DNA of 64,000 bases, taken from positions 1,911,783 to 1,975,782 of the forward strand of contig VXAZ01003471.1 in the NCBI GenBank assembly GCA_013399875.1, written 5' to 3'. The notes beneath the pieces are model-generated. The model saw only the letters and a program-made list of their open reading frames with translations, did no database searches and had not been told where the DNA came from. The translations under genes were made by a program, and so were the position numbers. How positions within the stretch are numbered: the first letter of the stretch is position 1; every line of letters begins with the position of its first letter. This DNA comes from Gymnorhina tibicen (Eukaryota; Chordata; Aves; Passeriformes; Artamidae). Below, in pieces: positions 1 to 11,110 of this stretch.

Positions 1-3000
1 CAAAGTTACTCTTTCTTTTCTAGAAACACTCAGCACCAGCAGAGTTCTAGGTAAACGTTCTCCTTGTTATTTCATTGCTGAGGCATGGACAACCTCGGCA
101 TTTTTCTGTGCATGTATTTTAGTAACTCACAACATTTCTTCACCGTCTCTGATCGTCGTACCTGCTGTTCCCTCCCCTGTGGAGTATGTCCTCCCCTGTG
201 GGGAAAAACTGGGATGTAAACACTGAGTCAGCAATTAATAGAAAAACTTGTATGAGAATCACCATGTCTAGGATTTCAGCAAAAGTTTTTTTCTCCCTTG
301 CACTCCCAGCAGGCTTTTTGCCATCTCTTAGGGCTTTCCACAAACAAATTGACGTCTCAAAGAGTTGTAATTGCGTTCTTTTATTCTACTCTCCTGCACA
401 CAAATAAGCTGTTACATTTCTTTTTTTTCCTAGGTATTTTTGTTAAAGAGAATCAGATCTATCGCTGTCTGGCCATTTGATTTCCATTCTAGCCCTGTGA
501 TCTTTACAGCACTGTTTATTTCATGCTACCTTGTGCTGAGCGTCATCGGATCTTCTGGCAAGGGTTGTGTCGTTTTTCTTTCCTGACACTAGCTATTTAT
601 CTTTGCTACTGAAACAATACTTGAAACCCTTTAGGAGAACAGCTTCAGAAAAACAAGTTCTCCCTTCTTCCACGATGCACCTTTATTTCCTGAAGGCGTT
701 TCTAGTAAACCTTGCTATAGCTGAATGATTTTTAGTGGTGCTGTTTGCTTAAAGGAGCTAGGTAATCCATTCTGGATATATAAATGCATTCATCTTTTCC
801 AGCAGCAGAGACTATGAAAAGCTGTTTTATTTCCCATTCTGATTTCTTTCAAGCTCAGATACGTCCACTCCAGCTATACAAGTGGTGACAATGGGTACTC
901 TCTGCCTGGTTTGTATGGTGGTTATTAAGGTAAAATGGAAGTTAAGTGGGAATTTTTTGAGCTAGAAGGATGATATTTAATTTCTATGCTTCTCTATTAT
1001 TTGCTCATACAGACCCCCCACCCATCCATGCTTCCTTGTAATTTATTGACAGGGCCTTGTGAGACTTTTATGCTGACAAATATTCCGTGGATTTACTTTT
1101 ATTCTTATTCTTGCAAATGAAATATATAACTTTCAACAGAAGGAGTTAATTTTCTGTCTCATTCGGCATTCAGGTAAGTCTGAATTTCAATTCTTGTTTA
1201 TTTACATAACATGTTAATTTGGTGGCTAGCGCTGCTATTAGCTGAAGTTCAGCTATGTCTGAATAAGTGTCTTATTTATGCCTTTGTTTAATATGTAAGA
1301 ACAACCCCTCCTTGAAAATTCCACTGCATTTCATGTACCTTGTATTTTAGAAGACTTTTAAAATTTGTTTGTCTTGAGTATTGCATTGCAAGTGTAACTG
1401 TCACATACAGTGTGTTGCTTGATCTGTGAGGGGAGGGAAAGGAGAAGGGGAAATCAGGTCCAAAATGTGTACTATGTCTTTTGTCCTACTTCTCAAATTT
1501 CTGTTGCTTTCATATGTCATTTCTTCTTTTTCACACTACCATGCTGAAGATAGAGACAAACCTAATGCATTTAAAAATAAAATAAATGACCTGCAAATAT
1601 TTATCTGTCTTTTTTTCTTGCACTGTCATCTAAGATTATTGACTGTCTCAATTTCAAAAGTGAAGATATTTGAATGCTTCTCCCTTTTAACCAAAGAAGA
1701 AAATGTGCAAAAGAAACTTGCATAACTAAAAAGTGGATCATTCAGAAAGAAGTTAAGTCAAAATTGATGTATTTTTTAACACCAAGTATCAAACATGCCT
1801 CAAAAATCCAATCAGGACCTCACCTACATACAGATAAAAGTTACATAAATGTTTTCTCTAGGAGTAAATAGGAGAGGCATCATTGCCTGAGTCTCAAGTC
1901 TCCAAAATATTTGCAAACTACTCGAAGTATTTTGCTGTAATTTTTTTCCAATGTAGTCATACATTGGACCCTGTTACATTTTAATAATTGATTACAGACA
2001 TGGGATGAAATGTTGGCCCCACTGAATCCATGGGAGTTTTCCTATTAACTTCAGCCAGGATTTTACCCATGGAGTTTCATCAGCAAAACACAACAAGCCT
2101 GATTCTGTACTTCAACTAAAATAAAATCCAGGACAGGACATATTCTGTGTAACAAGAATGAAGGCAAAGCTGTATCCTTTCTAAAAAAGGTTTTGTGCAT
2201 CTATACGATTTTGACTAAATGAATGTTTTTGCACCTGTTGGGGTAAAAGCAATAAAAAGTAAACCTTCTGTTGCTGTTTTGGAATGTGTAGCTAATTTTG
2301 TAATACATTCCACAGTAGTTCATCCTAAATTAAAAAATTGCAAGTTTAATTTTTTTATTCATACACTAGTAATACAATCTCTAAGTCACATGTGAAAGTA
2401 CCATGTAATTTATATAGTCATGATGTCAGCAGTATATTATGTAAGTTCTTAGTGGCAGATGAGGTTTAGTAGTGCAGACTGATTTGTGTTTTGCCTAATG
2501 TGACTTTTAGTAATTTTCCTCTTGAAAAAAGAGGTTTTTTAGTCCTTGGATCACCATGACTTTTTATTTCTTCATGATAGGGCTGTTATTTACATGTGTC
2601 TAAACCAAATCATGCTGAAAAACCATTATTGACTCCTGACTGATGTTTGTGTGAAATGCTGGCAGGGCTGCATGGCAACAAACACTTTGCTTCTCCTGCT
2701 GCAATATTACAATTACAAATTTTGCAATTACATGGGAACTTCTGGTATTATCCCTCATCATCTCCTTCTCAGCTTTTCAGCTAGAAAATAAGGCAGAAGT
2801 TTGACTTTCCCTGCACAAAGCCTATCTAAGCAGACTATGCAGAGAACTGTAACAGGGGTTGTGAATCCACGAACTGTGGGAATCTCCATTACAACCCCTC
2901 TTCAGCCCTCACCTGTGGGCTAGAAAATGAGCCCCTGGCAGTCCACACTGCTTCCATAGAGTACCTGCACATTCTCAGGCAAAATAATTTCTCTCATTCT

Positions 3001-4624
3001 GTTTCAAGCAGCAAAACCCATTAAGTGAGTAATGTGAACTTGTGAATGAGACATCTTTATAGCACATTTAAAGGAGGAGGAACACCTTTGTATCTCTGAC
3101 ATTCATGACATCCCCAAGAGGAGAATCCGTAGAAGATCGTCTGTTAAAAAAAGAAAATTACGCTTAAAATGTCTGTAAGATCTTTTTGCCACGTGATTCC
3201 ATGATTTTTATCTGTAAATATAGCTGTAATGTTATTTGAGTCCATTAATAATCAGAGATGTCACCAAATGAGACAGGTTAGAATTTGTATTTTTTCCTTC
3301 TTGTTTAAATATGGTTTCTAAATTAGGCTCTCAGAAACAAAGATGTCATATCTTTCAACTCTTTTTTTTAACCTCATTCTGTTCTAAGACGAAAAATACA
3401 ACAACCCACCAACTAAAACAAACCACCAACTTAAAAACCAACAATGCAATAAACTAAAACACACTAATATCCAGTCAGAGGTCAAAAGTCTATCTAAACC
3501 TCTGTATGTGCCTAACTGGAGTTATAGTACCTAAAAATTGTTTATCAAATCAGTCTTCCACATCATACACTAAACAATCAAATTATTAGGAGGAGTATTC
3601 CAACAAGGACAGCATTAAAAATGGTAAAATCGATACAAAAGAAGTCACGCAGGATCTCTGTGGAAGAAAAATAATGCGAATAATTTTGTTACGTCATCCC
3701 AAAAAAACATGAAATAATGGTGTCTGAGTATGGAGGAAACCAACTGTTCTTTGAATTGTTGTGAATGTAGAAGGAAATATGAAATTTCTCTTTTTGGTCT
3801 CCTGGAACAGAACATATGGCACACAGCTACAATGAAGAGATCATTCAGGTATCTGGGATCTGACCTGCTTGGAGAATCACTGTGTACCTGCTTGTCCACA
3901 AGAGGTGAGGAGTTAAATGGCATTGTGTATCACAGCTGAGAGAACATGTATGCCTTGCACAGGTATGAAGAACACATGTACACTGAGATCTGAAGGAGAG
4001 GAGGTTGGTCAAACTGTGCTTCCTAACATGCTGGCGTCACTCATGAATGGAGCAAGAGAAATGATGAAAAAAGAGGAGACAATCCTCTTTCTTGAAGTTC
4101 TGGGCCTTGTGTGCATCCTCACTGTTGTCACCAGGTTGAGGAAGCCAGCACACACCTTTCTGCATGAATTAGTTTCCATCTTGGTCTTTACCGTGGGAAT
4201 GGCTGTGCTTCTCCATTATTCTGCTCATTCTGTTTATGTGGCACAAGCATGACCTACGGGTACTCTTAAGTTTACCAAGAGAAAGGTGAAACATGGAATA
4301 AAACTGATTTTGGGTCACTTAAGAAGAGTGAAAAGCCATCATTTTAAGTGTTGCTTAAAGCTCAGTTAGATGCACCCAATCAACACATCTTAAACAATGG
4401 TTAAAAGCCTGTGGGTCTAGAGGAAGCCTCCTTCTACCAGCTAGCTCTGTGGCTTCTCAGTAGTTACACACATTGATTTTGTCCTACAGATACTCAGCAG
4501 TGTAGTTCAGACAGGGGAATTTGGTGTTAAGTGGTTTGATACTTCACAAGCAGCCTTCTAGGAAGTGGAAAAGAAATGGCAATATTCTGGGTTGTGGCTT
4601 CTGCAGCACAGATGAGGCGAAACA
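1..4624. other. Upstream non-coding DNA
   Basis: This AT-rich stretch has no convincing coding exon on either strand. All open frames are short, lack recognisable domains and have no fitting splice context. It holds one ancient repeat relic near 2005-2070 and two adjacent small open frames near 3730-4252 followed by AATAAA at 4297-4302, described under findings. It lies upstream of the CREB5 CpG island, so it is either intergenic or an intron of longer CREB5 transcripts that start outside the window. Confidence 0.6.
2005..2070. repeat. Ancient interspersed repeat relic
   Basis: The segment reads as a degenerate inverted repeat. GGCCCCACTGAATCCATGGG is followed by TTAACTTCAGCCAGGATTTT, which is close to its reverse complement. 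From memory this matches an old amniote repeat, common in turtles, crocodilians and birds, whose core is a CCATTGA / TCAATGG palindrome. The family name cannot be fixed by eye. Similar cores occur at 18084-18150, 19588-19680, 28490-28520 and 52988-53020. Confidence 0.45.
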
Positions 4625-5270
4625 TGGTGTCTTGGTTTGAAAGACAGGTATCTGCTAAGGAAGGCAGAAGCCTCCCTTGGAATGGAAAATGCAATTCCCT
4701 ACCCTCCGAATTATTATAAATTTGAAATTAAGGGGCTTTCAGGCAATTATATGAGGAATAACAGTTCTTTACTAGTATATATAACAGGGCAATAATACAG
4801 AAACACTGGCTTAACCTGGCAGAGTCAGGATATGACCTGACACCCTGCTGGGCAGGGTGGTGGTAGCAGTCCGATTAGGTGGTGGCTGCAGTTCTCTTTG
4901 AAGTGGTTCTGTGGGAGCGTTGATCCTATAGAAGGGTCTGGTCCTCCTCTGAAGGTCCAGTGGTGGTTGTGTAGCTCTTGTCCTCTGGGAATCCAGGAGG
5001 TAAGGGCTGCTTGTGTTGCTCCAAACCTCAGATTATATCCAGGTAGGAATGCTTGGTTCCTCCCCCTGGGCGCAGCATCTCACAGTGAGGTGATGTATTT
5101 TTATGAGTCATGGAGTGAGGCTCGATGTGCCATTAACAGAAGATATCTCCCAGAGGGAGTTATCAGGGATGTGTCAGGGAAGAGATAAAGAATGCTGCCC
5201 TACCTAGTTTCAACAGATGGTGATAGAATACATACTTTTGGTTACATCTTACGTTGTAACCTAAGACACA
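4625..5270. mobile_element. LTR-like element, probably a solo LTR of a bird endogenous retrovirus
   Basis: A block of about 646 bp begins TGGTGTCTTGGTTT and ends AACCTAAGACACA. These ends are near inverted complements of each other, with TG at the start and CA at the end, as expected for an LTR. Internal phrases such as CTGCTAAGGAAGGCAG and TATCCAGGTAGGAATGCTTG resemble LTRs that I recall as abundant in songbird genomes. No flanking gag, pol or env reading frame is visible, so this looks like a solo LTR left by recombination. I saw no clear target-site duplication (flanks GCGAAACA and CGGACACC), so the exact ends are uncertain. An internally deleted non-autonomous element is the main alternative. 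Confidence 0.6.
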
Positions 5271-8200
5271 CGGACACCTCCTGCTTGGCTCATCCAATTT
5301 CAAGTCACTATGCCTTTGCAGATAAACTCTATCAAAGAGAACATGAATCCCCTATTAGCTCCATTTTCAGTGCTCACATAGTCTTGTAAAAACCAGGAGG
5401 TACTGCTAGGCATCTTTTTTTCCAGAAGGCATAGAACTTTGGCAATTAGTACTGTTATGGGACTAAATGTGCTCCCATGTAAATCCGTATTACAGATATA
5501 TGTAGAAACCTTCCCTTGCAAAACATTTCTTGCTTTGCCTGTACTCCTACTGAGATCTGGCTTTCTATTTTATGTCACCTGCTTAAGACACAAATGTCAC
5601 TAAGAAAAAGTGAGACCATCAGATGAATGGGTGAGGAGATGCATGTAGAGCACAGAAATGCAGATGTGACTTGCTTGGCGTCCCACAGGACTGTTTCACA
5701 TCCCTGCGATGTATCACACTTCCTTTCCTCTCCAGTCCACTCAAGAAATGATACAATTGAACAGGAACACTGCTTACCATTTACATTTCAGCTCATAGAA
5801 CTTTTTAAAAAAATATTTGATACTACTTAACTTCTGGTTAACTCTACTGATTCATCAGTTCCTGTCTCTGCTTTAAGACTAATCTGGTACTTCCTAGTGA
5901 GCTCATGAAACCATAGAGAATACTTGGTTCCCTTTGCTGATATTCTGTTCAGTCTGTTACTAAAATAAGGAGAGGTGAGGTCTGAACAAAGATGTAGTAA
6001 TTAATAAATTGAGCATTTCATAAAAACACCAGAATTACATTTGTTCAGGATATCACTAGGATTATTATACATTAAATAGCATGATTTGTCTCCCCTTTAA
6101 AAATGCATTTTACTATCACCATGGATTAAAGCATATGTTAAGATCTAGAAATCAATTTTTCCCCTTACCGTTTTATTTCTTAGGCTTCACTTCTGTGTGA
6201 CTAGTGCTGAATTACCTTTTTTTGGTGGATAGTTTCACACGATAAATGGGGAGATCTGAAGTTTTAGTAGCATGTAAAGGAGGTGAATAAATTACTGTTC
6301 GATTAGACTAAAAGATATTGCTGAGAAGTACTTGTAACAAGATAATTGCAAGTGCCAGAGCTGAGAGTAACACTCAACACTGGCAGCAGCTTAGTTAAAC
6401 ATGTGGTTAATGATGTTATAGGAAGAATGGGTATGTAAAATATTCAACTCTACCAGCAGTAAATATTCATTTTATGTGACAGCAATAGTGACTTGCTGAG
6501 ACTGATATTTGACATACAAAACTCCTATAATTATTTTAATATCTTTACTTCCCAATGATTATAATGATATGACAAAGATTTTAAGTGTTTGCTGAAGCAG
6601 CACTACTGTAATTTACTATCAGTCAAACAAAATGTCATTCTAACAAAGATCACTTCAAATGTCTGAGTAGTTTTCATACCAATTAAGCTACTGTTGTAAA
6701 GAGTGTGTTCTTTTGAGGTTTTATACTTACAGACTAAAACTGACAAAGACCTATACAGTAAACATTTGTTAGAATATATAATACAGAAAAGTATTTAAGT
6801 AGGGATTTTGCCATCAGAAGAAAGCACCTTTATAAAAGCCTGTGTATAAAAATAGAAAAGCAGCATATGGCTTTGTACCTTTAAATTAGTTTATGAAAAA
6901 ACAGGTAGAGCCTCATGGAGTTGGAGTTGACTGCTCAGTACTTTTCATTACAAGTTTCTTCAATCTCTTAAAAACATTGCCAAGTTTTGAACCATTTAAG
7001 ATGGAGTTTTCCTGCCCTAGGCAGGAGTATTTTGGAAAGCTGGTTACAAAATCCAATCACTCCTGAAGCAATATTCCATAAAAAGGAAGTTTCCTTGCCT
7101 GACATAAACCCATATCTCACAGGTTGATGGTTTTTGTTTGTTTGGGTTTTTTTGGGTCGGTTTTTTTTTTTTTTTTGGAACATTTAGAACCTGAAGTTCT
7201 GCGGAACGATCATTTTGCTGTTCCGGGAGGTGCCTTTGATTAGCCTCTAAGATTTGTTCAAATTTGTCCTCCGTATAGAGCATGTTCTCAAGTTACGGCT
7301 TGTCAGCTGAGCTGTGGTAACTGACTCTGCGTACGTTCCTCATTTGCCGAGTGGAATATGCTAATTCAAACCACCTTTAGAAGAGTTCATATTAAAGAGT
7401 TGTTCTTCACAGTGACAGCACACAAGCAGACATCAGCTCAACTCAAAAGCAGCAACTTTGCAGGCAGAGGAGCGTCTCTTGTACTCTCAACATCCCACAG
7501 TTTAAATCAAGAAAGAACTTGGCAATTACATTTTTTCAACGTCCTTTCTCTGCTCAGTGTCCTCAGGCTGAAGACATCGACACATTTTCTTCTCTGTGAA
7601 CTGCTCATCTGCCAGGGAGTGAAGTGAGCATAGAACAAAACAAAGCTGCATCTCAGTACTGCTTTTCACATCCCATTCAGAGATCAGAGTGGTTGCCTTA
7701 GGACAGAGAGAAGGTTGATAACAGGCAAAAGAAAAATGGAAATAGAGAAGTAAAGAGCTGGAAGAGGGAGAAGAGCAACAGAATCTGAGGGTGGCAAGTG
7801 AAGCAGAAGTTGGGCATGGGGGAAAGCAATAATATGTGAGACATATTGCAGCAGATTTCAACCTCAGAGGAACCGTTGACATTATTCTGTACTCATTCTC
7901 ACCCCCAGGACTACAACTCATTTCAAGAGTCTTTCCTCGGGCCCTGAGACTCATATCAGGAACCCAAAACCTCTCTGCTCTGCTGTCAGCGAAAACCAAG
8001 GTAACCACCTATCAAAGCATTTGTCCCCACCCTCCAAGGGGCAGATACACACAAACTGCTGCCACAAGCTGCCTGTCTTTTTAAGTGGTAGACATCTGTC
8101 CAAATATGTATGTGGCAGGTGAAGCTATTGATCCGAACAAAGCAGTGGTTCTGTTCATCTTGCTTTTAGGATCTTTCTTTTTTTTTCTTTTTCTTTTTGC

Positions 8201-9554
8201 ATGACACCCTGGGCAAGGCAGAAGGATGTGCAGAATGTTCAAGTCAGGAGCTGTAAACAAAAAGTATTAAATTAAATACAGTGAATGCCCAAATTGGGCC
8301 AACTTGTTTCCTCATCATAATCTGTGTACGAGTCACATGGAGTCTACAATATCATTCATAAGAAAGCATCACCTCTAGATTCATAAACAATGGCAAATAC
8401 TTCAGCTAGCATTTTGTTTCCTTCTAGATCTGTCAAATTTGCTGTAACTGAGTATGCTACAGAGGTAGCTGGCAGATTTGGGCCCTGTTATCCTTGACTG
8501 GCATCTAAAATCTCCATTGCCATTTACAGTTTGGTCTCATTGAGAAAACTGGAGAAAAACCCCACTGCAAGCCCGGGAAAACCCATCGATCAGCCACAGT
8601 TCCAGCTGCATGTCTGTGAGAAGTGTGAGTACATAAACTGTACGACGAAATCTCAATGAGAGATGCAGAGCTGTTTCCTGCACTTAAATCTTTTTGTCAT
8701 GGTCTTAAAAACTGCTGTGTTTGTGTATGCTAAAACCCTTCCTGTGAGACAGAAATAACTGCAATTATTAATTTAGTCATCTGTGTAGTTTATAATTCCA
8801 GGACATTTAGAGGTAAGGCACTTCGCACTCAATACACAATTTCCAAAGATAATACCTGAAAAAACGAAGGCTTACAGTGACAGCATCATTGAGCTTTATC
8901 CTAAGGAGTTAAATGAGTTCAAAACCTATCATCAGTCACTGATAGGATCTGCTTCTGTCTGCTTAAATCCTGCATAAAGTGCCAGTGAATTGTTAAAAGC
9001 TGAAGATGATAATTAGACAGCCTAATATAAACCTGTGAAAGAATGGTATTATTAGGAGTAAAGTGCTATATTATTGCCATTTGTAAAGTAGTTCCCGATT
9101 TTGGCAGTACATGTTATATTACTCTCTCCTCTGTTAATGGAGTATCAGAGAATAACCAAACTGATCAAGCCATTTCAGATTTGGAGAGCCTCAAAACACT
9201 GAGGTTTCCTCATGAGACATTCCAGGCTTAGGTGCTAAAAACACTGCATCAGAATTAAGTCATACCTCTCGGCATGAATCAGCTGCTAAATCCAGTTCAA
9301 TCATGTGTATCTTTGATATGAATACCTCCTGGATAACTGCAGTGAGGAGTTAGGTGCCAAAGGAACCTCCAGACCCAGGTGTCAGAGGCCCTGCTGAGGA
9401 GCATTAGGCACTGAAGTAGTTACAGGGTGGAACAATAACTGTGTCACCGGTAATCGTCCCAGACGACGACACAGAGACACTGCCAACTAGATGCAGAATG
9501 TTTAAATGTTGAGAAAGCAGTGAGACACTCGACTATATCAGTTAAAATTCTTTG
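5271..9554. other. Non-coding DNA between the LTR-like element and the CpG island
   Basis: This is AT-rich unique-looking sequence. It contains T-rich runs near 7132-7178 and 8170-8200 and no supported exon. The longest open frame is on the minus strand (7526-8008, 160 codons). It is low-complexity in composition, has no recognisable domain and was rejected as a gene. Confidence 0.6.
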
Positions 9555-9997
9555 TGACTGCGCTGCTCTAGCGCCACTGGTTCCGCCGCGGCAGCAAACC
9601 CTGCCAGGCGGACACGCGTGCACCGAGCACACCTGGGCAGGTGGACAGCCGCGCACCCTCCCAAGGCTGCAGCTCGGGACGGAGCTTTCCCTCCCTTCTC
9701 GGACACCGCGTTACTTCTTAGACACTTTCTAGATAAAAAAACTCAAGCAAACAAAAAAAGCCGAAAGAGTTCGGGACTGCAGGACCCGAGTCCCAGCTGG
9801 GCGCGGGCCTCCCCTGCGGCTGCCGCTCAGCAGAAGCTCCGCGCCTGCCGGAGCTCGGCACGGCCGGGGGGCCGGTTTCCCCTGGCTCTCTCCGTCTCCC
9901 CGCCCGGCCCGGCTGCGCCCCTTCGCGCCCGGCACCGATGCCGGAGCCCGGGGCCGCCGCTGCCCGGGGCGCTGGGGGCGGGACGCCGTTTCCAGGC

Positions 9998-10004
9998 TGA
10001 CTCA
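9998..10004. promoter_or_regulatory. AP-1-type site TGACTCA
   Basis: TGACTCA is a perfect match to the AP-1 (Fos/Jun) core and lies inside the CpG island. In the longer context GGCTGACTCACC it also resembles half of a MAF recognition element. On the minus strand the overlapping bases read GTGAGT, a splice donor consensus, so the same bases could have another role. Binding is inferred from the motif only. Confidence 0.4.
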
Positions 10005-10080
10005 CCCCCGCTCCGCCCCGCACCCCGCGGGGGCGGGACCGCCCGAGGCCGCGCCCNTCCCGTCCCCGCCGCGCCGGGCG

Positions 10081-10086
10081 GTAAGT
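10081..10086 (+). other. Candidate splice donor of an alternative first exon
   Basis: The sequence GCG followed by GTAAGT at 10081-10086 matches the intronic side of the vertebrate donor consensus perfectly. It lies inside the CpG island, about 1 kb upstream of the exon 1 donor. An alternative leader exon ending at 10080 could splice to the acceptor-like site before 11037 or directly to exon 2 at 51615. There is no transcript evidence. Confidence 0.3.
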
Positions 10087-10485
10087 TCCTAAAAATACGG
10101 GGCTGCCCCGGGAAGGCGCCCGGCGCGGCGCGCGGCGCACCCCGCAGCGCACCCCGCACGGAGCCGAGCGCAGCAGGGCAGCAGCGCCGGGTGCGCGGCT
10201 GGGGAAGGGGCAGCCTGCGGCTGCAGGGGCTCTTCCCTCCGCCACCGCATCTGCTCCGGAGGCGGCAGCGCCGGTCCTCGCCGCGCCGCTGCCGGGCGCG
10301 GGGATCCCGCCGCTCCCGTGTCCCCGCCGTGCTCGGGGAGAGGGGGCGTGAGCGACCCCGCGTCCCGCGGAGGGTCGGGCAGGACAGAGCGGCGCGGGGC
10401 GGGAGCGCACGGTCGCCGAAACGCGGGGAAGCCGCACTCCCCGCCCGCACTTCAGCGAGTTTGGGAAGTCTGCGCGCTGCTTCCC

Positions 10486-10509
10486 GGGATGGGATGGGAT
10501 GAGACGGGG
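10486..10509 (+). promoter_or_regulatory. G-quadruplex motif in the CpG island
   Basis: Four G-runs, at 10486-10488, 10491-10493, 10496-10498 and 10506-10509, are separated by loops of 2, 2 and 7 bases. This meets the canonical G3+ N1-7 rule. It is on the sense strand of CREB5, so it could fold in DNA and, if transcribed, in the 5' leader RNA. The first part is also a short GGGAT tandem repeat. Confidence 0.5.
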
Positions 10510-10837
10510 TGGCTGCCGCGGAGCGCAAGCAGCCCCCCGCTGGTGCTGCCCTGAGCGGAGCGGGCGGGTGGGCAGCTCTCGGCGGAGGCACCGCGGAGTC
10601 CCCGCGCCCACGGCGGGCTGGACGGCTCCAGCCTCCGCGTGCCTCGGCGGCACCCGGCGGTGACAGCTCGGCGGCGCGCTGCCCCGCCGTCCCCTCTCCC
10701 CGCCGCCCCCAAAACTTCTGCATAAGTTTCGCGGCAGCGAGCCGAGACCAGCCGGCGGTGGCCGCGGAGCGGTGCGCGGGGTGGTGCGCGGCCGCCTTCC
10801 CCGTGAGACACCCCGGGTGCCGGGCTGCTGCCGGCCC

Positions 10838-10845
10838 TTACGTCA
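10838..10845. promoter_or_regulatory. CRE/ATF-type site TTACGTCA
   Basis: TTACGTCA (TGACGTAA on the other strand) is a near-consensus cAMP-response/ATF element, one base from the palindrome TGACGTCA. It lies in the CpG island 276 bp upstream of the CREB5 start codon. CREB5, ATF2, ATF7 and Jun heterodimers bind this class of site, so autoregulation or cross-regulation is plausible. This is inferred from the motif and its position only. Confidence 0.5.
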
Positions 10846-11110
10846 TGCTGCGGGCCGGTGCGGGGCTGATGCTCCGCTTCTGATGCCCTCGGGTGCGGGG
10901 CGGGGGCGAGTGTGACAAGGTCCCCTCTGCAGCCCTCCTCTCCCTTTACAGCCCCTCTACTCCGCTCATCATTCCCCTCCCCGGCTCCGCGTCCCCCCGC
11001 CACTATCCTCTCTTACAGGGGTCTCTCTCTCCCCAGCGAAGTTTTCAGGACGATAAGAGCTGCAGGAGTGTAAGGGGAATACTTGCTAAACTCTGCCTCC
11101 TCTATTATTT

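Larger units (their letters stand above)
9555..11010 (+). promoter_or_regulatory. CREB5: CpG island, probable CREB5 promoter
   Basis: Base composition changes abruptly to very GC- and CpG-rich for about 1.45 kb, against an AT-rich background. Several GC-box-like motifs are present, for example GGGGCGGGACC near 10030 and CCGTCCCCGCC near 10061. The island ends just upstream of the exon 1 splice donor at 11124, which fits a TATA-less CpG-island promoter for CREB5. No transcription start can be fixed from sequence alone. There is one undetermined base (N) at 10057. Long open frames on both strands here are a by-product of high GC content and are not taken as genes. Confidence 0.8.

Noticed and set aside
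7526..8008. 160-codon open frame on the minus strand
   Set aside because: No recognisable domain, a serine/leucine-rich low-complexity middle and no splice or promoter context.
1..9554. Possible exons of JAZF1, which neighbours CREB5 in other vertebrates
   Set aside because: I looked for its zinc-finger N-terminus on both strands and saw no match, so the gene is probably further to the left.
9718..10653. Open frames of about 300 codons on both strands in the CpG island
   Set aside because: Very GC-rich DNA has few stop codons. The predicted peptides are Arg/Pro/Ala/Gly-rich with no domain, and overlapping frames on both strands are open.
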